Assembly: GCA_947305505.1 (NCBI GenBank)
Contig: CAMZDX010000009.1
Span: 1 to 35,862, forward strand
DNA: 35,862 nt
DNA from: an uncultured bacterium
GTDB lineage: Bacteria; UBP6; UBA1177
Direction: 5' to 3'
Part shown: positions 8,122 through 15,957 of the stretch, one piece after another
Layout: every line of letters begins with the position of its first letter
How positions within the stretch are numbered: the stretch's first letter is position 1
Notes under the pieces: generated by a model
The model's database searches: none
What the model was told of the DNA's origin: nothing
What the model saw: the letters and a program-made list of their open reading frames with translations, nothing else
Position numbers and translations under genes: made by a program

Positions 8122-9354
8122 ATGTTTCTTGAAACAAAAGACAAACCTGAGTGCTTCGGATGCGATGCATGCGCTCAAATCTGTGCAAAGCAGGCAATTT
8201 CAATGAAGGAAGATGCAGAGGGATTCCGCTATCCGGTTATTGATGAGTCTTTGTGCATCAACTGCGGTATGTGCAAGAATGTTTGTCCTTTTGAACATAT
8301 GCCGGAAAAACATGAAAAGGATAAATATGTTTTCGGAGGATACCATTTGAATCCGGAAACGCGTTTTGAGAGCACTTCAGGCGGAGCCTTTTCAGCTGTC
8401 GTGGATGCTTTTTGTGATGAAAATTATGTCGTTTTCGGAGCAGAAGCGAAAGGTCTCGTTGTCAGTCATGGTTATATCACAGACAAGTGTGATTTAGGCA
8501 GATTCAGAAAGTCAAAATACTCTCAAAGTGTGATCGGTTCATCATATAAGGATGCTCGTAAGTTTTTACTTGAAGGAAAAAAAGTGCTTTTTTCCGGAAC
8601 GCCATGCCAAATCGCAGGACTTCTTTCATTTGTTGGGAATATTAAACGCGAAAATCTTCTGACAGTTGAAGTTATATGCGAAGGTGTTCCAAGTCCTTTG
8701 TATGTGAGAAAGCTCGATCAACATATCCAAAAAAAATACGGTGAACCTATTGAATCGATAGACTACAGATTTACCGGTAAAAGTTTCCTGTCTCATGGGA
8801 AATGGGATTTTGAGGGTATGAAGATAATATTGGCTAACAATAAAAAAGTGATGATTAAAGACCGCTGGTTTAATCCTTTCTGGTCGGTGTGGCTTAATCA
8901 TTTGATGAGCAGACTGTCGTGTTATCACTGCAAGTTCACCACAACCGGACGCACGGCTGATATTACGCTTGGCGATCTTTGGGGTGTGCATCTTTATTGC
9001 CCTGAATTGTATGGAAACAACGGTGGTTCCTCGCTTGTTGTCTGCAATACGGAAAAAGGTAAAAGAATCTTTCAAAAAGCACAAATCAATATGTTCGGTC
9101 ATGAACTAAAATTCGAAGATGCGCTGAAATACCAGGGTCCGATGCGAAAAACCATCAGTGAAAATTCTGAGAGAGCAGCTTTTATGGCTGATTTGGAAAG
9201 CAACATGGATTATCAGGCCATAAATAAAAAATGGGCTAAGAAACCGACAATTAAGCTGCTTTTTCAAAAATACGTTTGGGGTAACCGACAGAAAATTTTT
9301 ATGTGGAATCTAAAGCGGAAAATAATGAAAAAAGAGGTCAATAAACATGCTTAA
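8122..9354 (+). CDS. FrhB-like Fe-S flavoprotein (coenzyme F420 hydrogenase/dehydrogenase beta subunit family), first copy
   Basis: The protein opens with two [4Fe-4S] ferredoxin motifs, C11-x2-C14-x2-C17-x3-C21 and C45-x2-C48-x2-C51-x3-C55. An FrhB-like body follows with [11 protein letters not shown] near residue 160, where the family binds flavin, and a further Cys pair near residue 270 (SCYHCKF) before [11 protein letters not shown]. Members encoded in glycan loci are often annotated as coenzyme F420 hydrogenase subunits, but most such bacteria lack F420, so the name reflects homology only. It begins 2 bp after the pyruvyltransferase stop and overlaps the next aminotransferase by 8 bp, so all three are co-translated. 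A redox modification of a glycan precursor is plausible but unproven. Confidence 0.83.
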   Translation: MFLETKDKPECFGCDACAQICAKQAISMKEDAEGFRYPVIDESLCINCGMCKNVCPFEHMPEKHEKDKYVFGGYHLNPETRFESTSGGAFSAVVDAFCDENYVVFGAEAKGLVVSHGYITDKCDLGRFRKSKYSQSVIGSSYKDARKFLLEGKKVLFSGTPCQIAGLLSFVGNIKRENLLTVEVICEGVPSPLYVRKLDQHIQKKYGEPIESIDYRFTGKSFLSHGKWDFEGMKIILANNKKVMIKDRWFNPFWSVWLNHLMSRLSCYHCKFTTTGRTADITLGDLWGVHLYCPELYGNNGGSSLVVCNTEKGKRIFQKAQINMFGHELKFEDALKYQGPMRKTISENSERAAFMADLESNMDYQAINKKWAKKPTIKLLFQKYVWGNRQKIFMWNLKRKIMKKEVNKHA

Positions 9355-10435
9355 TTTTACAGTAGGACCGGTAATGTCCAGTGAAGTCGTTCGTACGATA
9401 GGTGCAGAGCAAACACCTTATTTCCGCACTCCGGAATTCTCGGAATTGATGTTTGAGAATGAAAGGCTTGTCAAAAAATTCGCGAAAGCTGACGATAATG
9501 CAAGGGTATGCTTCATGACGGGCTCGGGAACGGCTTCAATGGAAGCTGCAGTAATGAATATTTTTACTGAAAACGATAATGTGCTTGTTGTCGATCCAGG
9601 CAATTACAGCTTTGGTCATCGTTTTGTTGAAATGCTTGAGATCCACGGTATTCCTCACGCTATCATTAAACCGGAATTCGGCTGCGGTGTGACATCAGAA
9701 CAGCTTGCTGAATATGACGGAAAAGATTTCACCGGATTTTTGGTAAATCTTGATGAAACATCGGTTGGAGTGCTGTATGACATCGAGCTGATAAGTGATT
9801 TCTGCAAACGCAACAATGTTTTTCTGGTCGTTGATTCCATCAGTTCCTTTCTTTGCGATCCGTTCAATATGAAGGAATTGAATGTTCAGGCTATGATCAC
9901 TGGTTCGCAGAAAGCGCTTGCGTGTCCTCCCGGAATATCGCTGATAGTTCTTTCACCAGCTGCTGTTGAGCGTGTTTATCAAAATAAACCTAAAACAATG
10001 TATCTCGATCTGAAACTTGCACTGAAAAATGGAGAGCGCGGTCAGACTCCGTTCACTTGCGCGGTAGGTATTCTGCGTCAGATCAACGCCAGGCTTAAAG
10101 AGATCGATGCAGCCGGTGGTGTTGAATCAGAAAATGCGAGAATAGGCGGCTTGGCTGAATATTTCCGTAACAAACTTAAAGAACTCGATCTGCCGTTTAA
10201 AATCATATCGCACAGTCTTCCGAATGCGGTGACTCCGCTTTCTCCGAGAGAAGGCGTTTCAGCGCACGAGATTTTCAACATCCTCAAAGACGAATACGGA
10301 ATATGGATCTGTCCTAACGGCGGTGAATTTAAAGATACTCTTTTTCGTGTAGGTCACATCGGTGCGCTTGAGAAAAAGGATTTTGATACATTGCTCGAAG
10401 CATTGCTGGATATGAAAAAGAGAAATTTAATTTGA
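9347..10435 (+). CDS. PLP-dependent class V aminotransferase (PhnW / alanine-glyoxylate type)
   Basis: This 362-residue fold-type I enzyme should move an amino group to a small keto or aldehyde compound. The PLP lysine is K189 in [12 protein letters not shown]163 in VVDSISSF contacts the pyridine nitrogen, and G-S-G-T-A-S-M-E (59-66) forms the phosphate-binding turn. It starts with the class signature NFTVGPV. It overlaps the FrhB-like gene by 8 bp and is followed 19 bp later by a cytidylyltransferase/oxidoreductase fusion. That order suggests it makes an amino-alcohol or aminoalkyl precursor that is then activated with CTP. 2-Aminoethylphosphonate transaminase is the closest named function I can suggest, but no phosphonate-forming mutase gene is in the window, so the substrate stays open. 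Confidence 0.8.
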   Translation: MLNFTVGPVMSSEVVRTIGAEQTPYFRTPEFSELMFENERLVKKFAKADDNARVCFMTGSGTASMEAAVMNIFTENDNVLVVDPGNYSFGHRFVEMLEIHGIPHAIIKPEFGCGVTSEQLAEYDGKDFTGFLVNLDETSVGVLYDIELISDFCKRNNVFLVVDSISSFLCDPFNMKELNVQAMITGSQKALACPPGISLIVLSPAAVERVYQNKPKTMYLDLKLALKNGERGQTPFTCAVGILRQINARLKEIDAAGGVESENARIGGLAEYFRNKLKELDLPFKIISHSLPNAVTPLSPREGVSAHEIFNILKDEYGIWICPNGGEFKDTLFRVGHIGALEKKDFDTLLEALLDMKKRNLI

Positions 10436-10454
10436 TTCCGAGAGGTTTAAAAGC

Positions 10455-11792
10455 ATGACAAAAGTTATAACTTACGGAACTTACGATCTGCTTCATTACG
10501 GTCACATCAGGCTTCTGGAAAGGGCAAAAGCTTTGGGAGATTATCTTATCGTCGGTATAACAAGCGATGATTACGATAAGACCAGAGGTAAAATAAATAA
10601 CCAACAGTCTTTGATGGAGCGTGTCGCGGCGGTAAAGGCGACAGGACTTGCTGACGAGATCGTAGTCGAAGAATACGAAGGTCAGAAAATAGATGATATC
10701 CGCAGACTCGGTGTTGATATTTTTACAGTTGGTTCCGATTGGGAGGGCAAGTTCGATTACCTTAACGAATACTGCAAAGTCGTTTATCTGCCGAGAACTG
10801 AAGGAGTTTCAAGTTCAGAGGTAAGAGCCGAGAAAAGAAAACTTAGAATCGGTTTGGTCGGAACAGCGGTTTTTCGGACAAAATTTGTTAAAGAAGCCAA
10901 ATATGTAAATGGTGTCGAAGTTGTCGGCGTATGTGCTTCGCGTTCCAGTGATGAATCGGAATTAAAGGATTTGTTTTACACTGATAATTATGACGAACTT
11001 TTAGAAAAAGTTGATGCTGTTTATATTATTTCAATGCCCGAAAAGCATTATGAACACGCAAAAAAAGCGTTGTTGGCTGGGAAGCATGTTCTTTGTGAAT
11101 CTCCAGTGGCATTGACTAAGGCAGAGTGCAAGGAACTGTTTACTATTGCAAAAGAACGAAATTTGATTTTGATGGATGCCATTAAAACGGCATATTCCAC
11201 AGCATACGAAAGGCTTGTTCTCATGGCAAAGGGAGGCAGAATTGGAAAAGTTGTTTCTGTGGATGCAGTTTGCACAAGCTTGAGAGACGGTATTTCCATC
11301 GAAAGAACCGATCTTTCAAAAAAATGGAATAGTATGTGCGGATGGGCACCTGCTGCGATGCTTCCGATATTCCAGATATTCGGAACAAGATATGATAGCA
11401 AAGTCTTTTATACGATGTTCCAAAGCAAAAAAGACAACATTGATGCTTTTACAAAAATAGATTTTGTCTATCCGTCCGGAGTAGCAACAGTGAAAGTTGC
11501 CAAAGGTGCAAAATCAGAAGGCGAATTGGTAATTTCCGGAACCAAAGGTTATATCTATGTTCCCGCACCATGGTGGAAAACAGATTATTTCGAAGTCAGA
11601 TATGAAAATCAGGAAGAGAACAAAAGATTCTTTTATCAACTCGATGGTGAAGGAATAAGGTATGAAATCGTTGCTTTTGCAAAAGCAGTCGAATCAAAAC
11701 GGAATATGAGCTATGTTTCTCAAGATATTTCTGAAGCAATCTCCGGCGTAATTGAAGACTTTGACAAACGAAAAGATTTAATTGAAATTTGA
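10455..11792 (+). CDS. cytidylyltransferase / Gfo-Idh-MocA oxidoreductase fusion
   Basis: This is a two-domain protein of 445 residues. Residues 1 to about 128 are a TagD-like nucleotidyltransferase: the HxGH catalytic motif is H14-Y-G-H17, R57-V-A-A-V follows, and TEGVSSSEVR (115-124) takes the place of the I-S-T-T-x-I-K signature. Residues from about 130 form a Gfo/Idh/MocA dehydrogenase with the Rossmann strand IGLVGTAV at 132-139. In the second domain the usual E-K-P motif reads E215-S216-P217, so the lysine important for catalysis is missing. The family may have a variant mechanism, or this domain may have lost activity. A GAGAGG site precedes the ATG. The protein probably makes the CDP-activated donor used by the TagF-like transferase at 5833. 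Confidence 0.82.
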   Translation: MTKVITYGTYDLLHYGHIRLLERAKALGDYLIVGITSDDYDKTRGKINNQQSLMERVAAVKATGLADEIVVEEYEGQKIDDIRRLGVDIFTVGSDWEGKFDYLNEYCKVVYLPRTEGVSSSEVRAEKRKLRIGLVGTAVFRTKFVKEAKYVNGVEVVGVCASRSSDESELKDLFYTDNYDELLEKVDAVYIISMPEKHYEHAKKALLAGKHVLCESPVALTKAECKELFTIAKERNLILMDAIKTAYSTAYERLVLMAKGGRIGKVVSVDAVCTSLRDGISIERTDLSKKWNSMCGWAPAAMLPIFQIFGTRYDSKVFYTMFQSKKDNIDAFTKIDFVYPSGVATVKVAKGAKSEGELVISGTKGYIYVPAPWWKTDYFEVRYENQEENKRFFYQLDGEGIRYEIVAFAKAVESKRNMSYVSQDISEAISGVIEDFDKRKDLIEI

Positions 11793-11826
11793 TGGGTTTT
11801 GCTGTTTCGGAGGAGAAAATATAGGG

Positions 11827-13011
11827 GTGAAAGTGCTTTTTTGGATGAATACCGGATTTGGTTCTCATTCTACATCAGGACATCTGCTCAGCGCAATGAT
11901 TAAGCAACTTGCATTAAAAGAGAATAAAGTCCATGTTATCCAAAGCAATCAAAACAGAAATCCTGTGATTCTTCCTCAGAAACTGATTGATTTAGGTGTC
12001 ACAACAGATGGCATTTCTACTGAAACTCCTAACAAAAATAACTTGTTGGGACGTTATTTCGGTGCTGTAAAGTTTTATTGGAATTGTCGCCATGTATTAA
12101 AAGAACATAGGGATGCCGATGCCGTTTTTCTTCAATCGACCAATGTTGCCGGAATTGCAGTTTGGCTTGTCCGCAAATACATAAAGAAAGCAATCGTCAC
12201 CTTCAATGTTCAGGATGTCTTTCCCTATAACGCGGTTTTTAGCGGCAAACTCAAGAAAAACAGCCTTGTCTTCAAGGTTCTTGCTGCTGTTCAGAGATAT
12301 GCCTACAAACACGCTGACCACATAATCACGATTTCAGAGGATATGAAAGAGACTCTTGTGGCTGACGGAACGGATGCATCGAAGATCGAAGTGATTTACA
12401 ACTGGTCATATCAGGATGAACTTTATGAAAATGTCGATTTGACCAGCGTTTCGCACATGTTCAGCAAGGACTTTTTCAATGTGGTATATGCCGGAAACAT
12501 CGGTGTGATGCAGAATGTCGACATTCTAATTGAAGCGGCAAAACTGATGAAAGGTGAAAACAAAATCTGGTTTCACATCATCGGCATCGGTGTCCACAAG
12601 GAAAAACTTGAAGCAAGAGCCAAAGAATACGGTATCACAAACATTTCTTTCTGGCCAATGCAGCCGCCGGAACTCGCCCCGGCAATATACAGCGCGGCAG
12701 ACGTGAATGTCATTCCGCTTGTGAAAGATGTTTACAGAACCGCATTGCCGAGCAAAACAGCGACCTGCCTCGCATGTCAGAAACCGATAATTTTCGCTAT
12801 CGGAAAGGGGAGCAGGTTCGGGCAGAAAATTGCAAAAGAAGCAGAATGCCAGATCGTTGAAGCAGATGATCCGGAAGAACTGGTTGAAGCGATCCGTAAA
12901 GTTCAAAGCGGCGGAACTGCCAATAAAGAAGGAGAGTTTTTCCTGAATTATTGCGGAATTACAGAAAATAGCAGAAAATATGCGGAGATTATTGGGAAGA
13001 TTGTGAAGTGA
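11827..13011 (+). CDS. GT4-family glycosyltransferase
   Basis: This is a GT-B fold retaining glycosyltransferase of the WbuB-like GT4 group. The early motif GSHSTSGHLLSAM is the acceptor-side glycine loop, followed by FNVQDVFPYNAVFSG in the middle, an A-G-N-I-G strand, and a C-terminal nucleotide-sugar site around LPSKTATCLACQKPIIF. GTG 11827 is the preferred start: GGAGGAG lies at 11809-11815, and the only start further upstream is a TTG overlapping the previous gene. This gives 395 residues. WbuB-like enzymes often transfer L-FucNAc, which would match the fnlABC genes, but that is inference. The last 86 bp of the gene region are duplicated 1.9 kb downstream at 14834. Confidence 0.8.
   Translation: MKVLFWMNTGFGSHSTSGHLLSAMIKQLALKENKVHVIQSNQNRNPVILPQKLIDLGVTTDGISTETPNKNNLLGRYFGAVKFYWNCRHVLKEHRDADAVFLQSTNVAGIAVWLVRKYIKKAIVTFNVQDVFPYNAVFSGKLKKNSLVFKVLAAVQRYAYKHADHIITISEDMKETLVADGTDASKIEVIYNWSYQDELYENVDLTSVSHMFSKDFFNVVYAGNIGVMQNVDILIEAAKLMKGENKIWFHIIGIGVHKEKLEARAKEYGITNISFWPMQPPELAPAIYSAADVNVIPLVKDVYRTALPSKTATCLACQKPIIFAIGKGSRFGQKIAKEAECQIVEADDPEELVEAIRKVQSGGTANKEGEFFLNYCGITENSRKYAEIIGKIVK
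12911..12996 (+). repeat. 86-bp direct repeat, left copy (inside the GT4 gene's 3' end)
   Basis: By my alignment this segment matches 14834-14919 at 84 of 86 positions. It encodes the glycosyltransferase C-terminus (from the GTANKEGEFF stretch to AEIIG). The two copies bracket the AlbA-like gene and the 89-bp tandem repeats, so that block looks inserted or recombined into this site. Confidence 0.9.
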
Positions 13012-13041
13012 AAATCGCTTATGGAAAACAAAGGAGTTAAA

Positions 13042-14652
13042 ATGAATCTTGACATCAATCAGAAGTTGACAGAGCTTCTTTCTATGAAATACGAAACAGA
13101 GATTGTTGAATTTAAAGAAGCTAAAGAGACTTTTGCTTTCGATGATCTCGGGAAATATTTTTCGGCTTTAAGCAACGAAGCAAACCTTCATAATGAAAAA
13201 TATGCGTGGCTCATTTTTGGTGTTGAAGATAAGAAGCATGATATCGTTGGAACAAATTACAGAAATGACGCAAGGTCTTTGAACAGCCTGAAAGAAGAGA
13301 TAGGAAAACAGACGACAGGAAACTTAACTTTTGTCGAAATTCATGAATTCTTTAGAAAAAATAAAAATAATGAGGATAAACGGGTTCTTGTTTTTCAAAT
13401 TCCGGCTGCGCCGTGCGGAATGCCGGTTGCATTCAAAAGAGTGTATTACGGGCGTGACGGCGAGGCTCTTGTCGGGCTGAGTATAGAAAAAATCGAGAGG
13501 ATCCGCGCTCAGAATGTTACGAATGACTGGAGTGCGCAGATCATTCCAAACGCTACAATCGAACATCTTTCAAAAGAGGCGATTTCGCTTGCGCGAAAAA
13601 TGTATGCCGAAAAGAATCCTCATCTTGCTTCTGATATTGAGCGTTGGAGCGATTCGACTTTTTTGAATAATGCACGGCTTACACGCGAAGGCAAGATCAC
13701 CAATACGACGATCCTGCTTTTGGGAAAGCCTGAATCGGCAGATTTGATTATTCCCGCTCTTAGTCAAATTACTTGGATTCTGAAAGACCGTGACGGCATG
13801 GTAAGGGATTATGAACATTTTTACTGCCCGCTCATTGTTTCGGCAGAGAAAGTTAAGGCAAAAATACGAAATCTAACATACCGTTACATGACCGGCGATT
13901 CGATTTTCCCGAAAGAAACTTTGCAGTACGATCCTTATATTATTCGCGAGGCGTTGAACAACGCTATCGCTCATCAGGATTATTCAAAAGCGGGAAGAAT
14001 CACCGTGCAGGAGCACGAAGACGACTATCTGATCTTCTGCAACTGCGGTGATTTTATTCCGGGAAGCATAGAAAATGTTCTGAAAGCCGAATATTCCGCG
14101 AGCAATTACCGCAATCCGTTCCTTGCGACTGCGATGGTCAATCTGAACATGATCGATACCGTAGGAAGCGGTATCCTGAAGATGTTTCTTGCTCAAAAGA
14201 AGAGATGTTTCCCGTTGCCCGATTACGATTTCTCAAATCACGAAGTGCGCATGAAACTTTATGGCAAAATCCTGGATATAAACTATACCAGGCGGCTCCT
14301 GAATGAAGATTTACCGCTTTCTGAAGTCTTCGAATTGGATAGAAAACAGAAAGAAGAATTCATTTTGCATAGAAACGACCCTGTAAAGGAACAAGTAAAG
14401 GAACAAGTAAAGGAACAAGTAAAGGAACAAGTAAAATCGCTGATTTTTGTCTTAGAAGGGGAAAAAAGTAAGAAAGAATTAGTGGAATTGCTAAACTTAA
14501 AAGGTTTGAGAAATTTTTCAGAAAATTATATTTCTCCTGCTCTGGAAGGTGGTTTTGTGGAATTGACGCAACCTGATTCTCCAAATAGTCCGACGCAGAA
14601 GTATCGCTTAACAGCGAAAGGATTTGCTTTAAAAAAGGAAATTACGAGATAA
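13042..14652 (+). CDS. AlbA_2 (Schlafen-like) domain / ATP-binding regulator-like protein with KEQV repeats
   Basis: Proteins of this architecture have an N-terminal AlbA_2 (Schlafen-related) domain, seen here as ETEIVEFKEAKETF and GVEDKKHDIVG, then a GHKL-like ATP-binding segment (EALNNAIAHQDYS, and later GSGILKMFLAQ), and a C-terminal winged helix. They are usually annotated as putative transcriptional regulators, but some Schlafen-like proteins serve in nucleic-acid defence. Between ATPase and winged helix lies a perfect four-fold KEQV repeat, probably a flexible or coiled linker. ATG 13042 is preferred over 13021 because AAGGAG lies 6-7 bp before it, giving 536 residues. The gene stands out among glycan genes and is bracketed by an 86-bp duplication, so it is probably a late arrival. 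Confidence 0.75.
   Translation: MNLDINQKLTELLSMKYETEIVEFKEAKETFAFDDLGKYFSALSNEANLHNEKYAWLIFGVEDKKHDIVGTNYRNDARSLNSLKEEIGKQTTGNLTFVEIHEFFRKNKNNEDKRVLVFQIPAAPCGMPVAFKRVYYGRDGEALVGLSIEKIERIRAQNVTNDWSAQIIPNATIEHLSKEAISLARKMYAEKNPHLASDIERWSDSTFLNNARLTREGKITNTTILLLGKPESADLIIPALSQITWILKDRDGMVRDYEHFYCPLIVSAEKVKAKIRNLTYRYMTGDSIFPKETLQYDPYIIREALNNAIAHQDYSKAGRITVQEHEDDYLIFCNCGDFIPGSIENVLKAEYSASNYRNPFLATAMVNLNMIDTVGSGILKMFLAQKKRCFPLPDYDFSNHEVRMKLYGKILDINYTRRLLNEDLPLSEVFELDRKQKEEFILHRNDPVKEQVKEQVKEQVKEQVKSLIFVLEGEKSKKELVELLNLKGLRNFSENYISPALEGGFVELTQPDSPNSPTQKYRLTAKGFALKKEITR
14383..14430 (+). repeat. 12-bp tandem repeat, 4 copies, in frame
   Basis: Four perfect copies of GTAAAGGAACAA encode V-K-E-Q units in the linker of the AlbA-like protein. 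Unit length is a multiple of three, so copy number can change without breaking the frame. Identity at DNA level suggests recent slippage expansion. Confidence 0.95.
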
Positions 14653-14828
14653 AAACGAGTGAATTACGAAAGGAAATAAATGCAAGTGATGAAAAATATT
14701 GCTGTTTTTATAAGTTTTTTACGAGAAGAATTACGAGATAAAAACGAGTAAATTACGAAAGGAAATAAATGCAAGTGCTGAAGAATATTGTTGTTTTCAT
14801 AAGTTTTTTACGAGAAGAATTACGAGAT
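14641..14828 (+). repeat. 89-bp tandem duplication with a partial third unit
   Basis: Units at 14641-14729 and 14730-14818, with a third start at 14819, repeat the tail of the AlbA-like gene (ATTACGAGAT) and the following leader. Each full unit holds a ribosome-binding-like AAAGGAAATAA and an ATG opening a near-identical micro-ORF (14680-14751 and 14769-14834; MQVMKNIAVFISFLREELRD and its variant). The second micro-ORF overlaps the ATG at 14827. Whether the peptides are made is unknown. Confidence 0.85.
14680..14751 (+). CDS. possible micro-ORF, 23 aa, copy 1
   Basis: An ATG preceded by AAAGGAAATA opens 23 codons: MQVMKNIAVFISFLREELRD, then KNE. The peptide is a hydrophobic start with a charged amphipathic end. 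A second version follows 89 bp on. No family is recognised. The variation between copies includes synonymous and conservative changes, but this is too short to prove coding. Confidence 0.2.
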   Translation: MQVMKNIAVFISFLREELRDKNE

Positions 14829-14834
14829 GAATAG
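14769..14834 (+). CDS. possible micro-ORF, 21 aa, copy 2
   Basis: This is the second tandem version, MQVLKNIVVFISFLREELRD then E, with the same AAAGGAAATA before the ATG. Its TAG stop lies just beyond the ATG (14827) of the duplicated glycosyltransferase tail. It may be only a by-product of the tandem duplication. Confidence 0.2.
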   Translation: MQVLKNIVVFISFLREELRDE

Positions 14835-14928
14835 CGAAACTGCCAATAAAGAAGGAGAGTTTTTCCTGAATTATTGCGGAATTACAGATAATAGCAGAAA
14901 ATATGCGGAGATTATTGGGGGAATATAA
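14827..14928 (+). pseudogene. duplicated C-terminal fragment of the upstream GT4 gene
   Basis: An ATG at 14827 opens a 33-codon frame whose sequence after four codons repeats the end of the glycosyltransferase encoded at 11827-13011 (ETANKEGEFF through KYAEIIGG). The frame is preserved and the stop lies directly before the next ATG. It is a fragment produced by the duplication, not an enzyme. It may still serve as the translational lead-in to the next gene. Confidence 0.75.
14834..14919 (+). repeat. 86-bp direct repeat, right copy
   Basis: This is the partner of 12911-12996, with two mismatches in 86 positions (12914/14837 and 12966/14889). It ends 9 bp before the next glycosyltransferase start. 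Confidence 0.9.
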
Positions 14929-15948
14929 ATGAAAATCATTGTTTATGACATAGCGGTCAGCAAAGGTGGCGGCGGAGAAAGTATTCTTGATCAATATTTT
15001 AATCAGGCCATATCTGACACTAAAAACGAATGGTGGTTTTTGGTATCTTTGTATAAATATAATAATGCTGAAAACGACCATGTTCATGTGGTTTATGTCG
15101 ATGTTAAAAGGTCGTCAAAGATCAAAAGTTATTTTTTAAGAAAGAAATATGAAATTTTTGAGTTGAAGAAAGCGATAAAAGCCATTGAACCTGATGAAGT
15201 AATATCTTTGCAGAATATGGTTGTTCCATGGGCAAAATGCAAACAAACGGTTTATATGCACCAGCCACTACAATTTGCCCCTGTCAAGTATAGTTTTTTT
15301 CGTAAAGAAGAACGCGATTTTGCTTTCAGACAGCATATAGTCTGTAGAATTATCAGAAGAAATTTACGCAAAGCTGACAAAATTATCGTACAGACTTTCT
15401 GGATGAAAAAAGGCGTGGCTGAATGGCTCCCCTATCCTGAAGAACAAATAGTTGTTGAAAGACCTGTTTTTACACTACCTGTCTTGGAATCAAAGAATTT
15501 GAAACTTGATAACATATTCTTCTTTCCGGCAAATGCTTATCTTCACAAAAATCATCAGGTAATAGTCGAAGCATGTAAGTTACTGAAAAAGAAAGGGGTT
15601 AATGATTATCATGTTCAATTTACACTCTCTCCTGATAGCGGGATTTTGGCGAAAAAACTATTTGATGAAATACAGAAAGAGGAGCTTCCTATAGAATTTA
15701 TCGGTCATTTGGACAAAAAAACATTGTTCCCGAAGTATCAAACATCAATAATGCTGTTCCCAAGTTATGTGGAAACTTTCGGTTTGCCTTTGCTGGAAGC
15801 CAAGACTCTTGGTGGAAGAATTATTGCAAGCAATCTTCCGTTTGCACATGAAATTCTTGACGGTTATGATTCGGTTAAATTTGTAGACTGGAACGATGCT
15901 TCTGCCTGGGCGGATGCAATTGAAAAATATATAGCGAAAACAGAGTAG
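14929..15948 (+). CDS. glycosyltransferase, GT4-like
   Basis: This 339-residue GT-B glycosyltransferase begins MKIIVYDIAVSKGGGGESIL, where the glycine-rich loop marks the family's acceptor domain. The central F-F-P-A-N-A-Y-L-H-K-N-H-Q stretch and the C-terminal FPSYVETFGLPLLEAKTLG contain the E-x-F-G-L-P-x-x-E-A motif that binds the nucleotide sugar in GT4 enzymes. It should add one sugar of the repeat unit at the inner membrane face. The immediate upstream sequence is the duplicated tail of another glycosyltransferase, so its present promoter and leader are recombinant. Donor and acceptor are not predictable. Confidence 0.82.
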   Translation: MKIIVYDIAVSKGGGGESILDQYFNQAISDTKNEWWFLVSLYKYNNAENDHVHVVYVDVKRSSKIKSYFLRKKYEIFELKKAIKAIEPDEVISLQNMVVPWAKCKQTVYMHQPLQFAPVKYSFFRKEERDFAFRQHIVCRIIRRNLRKADKIIVQTFWMKKGVAEWLPYPEEQIVVERPVFTLPVLESKNLKLDNIFFFPANAYLHKNHQVIVEACKLLKKKGVNDYHVQFTLSPDSGILAKKLFDEIQKEELPIEFIGHLDKKTLFPKYQTSIMLFPSYVETFGLPLLEAKTLGGRIIASNLPFAHEILDGYDSVKFVDWNDASAWADAIEKYIAKTE

Positions 15949-15957
15949 TTGGGCGGA

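Noticed and set aside
8122-9354. Evidence for F420 metabolism in the host
   Set aside because: The FrhB-like family is common in glycan loci of bacteria without F420, and no F420 biosynthesis gene is visible.
9347-10435. Full phosphonate biosynthesis pathway
   Set aside because: The PhnW-like enzyme alone is not enough: no PEP mutase or phosphonopyruvate decarboxylase is encoded in the window.
14383-14828. Possible CRISPR array from the repeated units
   Set aside because: The 12-bp units are contiguous coding repeats without spacers, and the 89-bp units are a simple tandem duplication. No cas gene is near.
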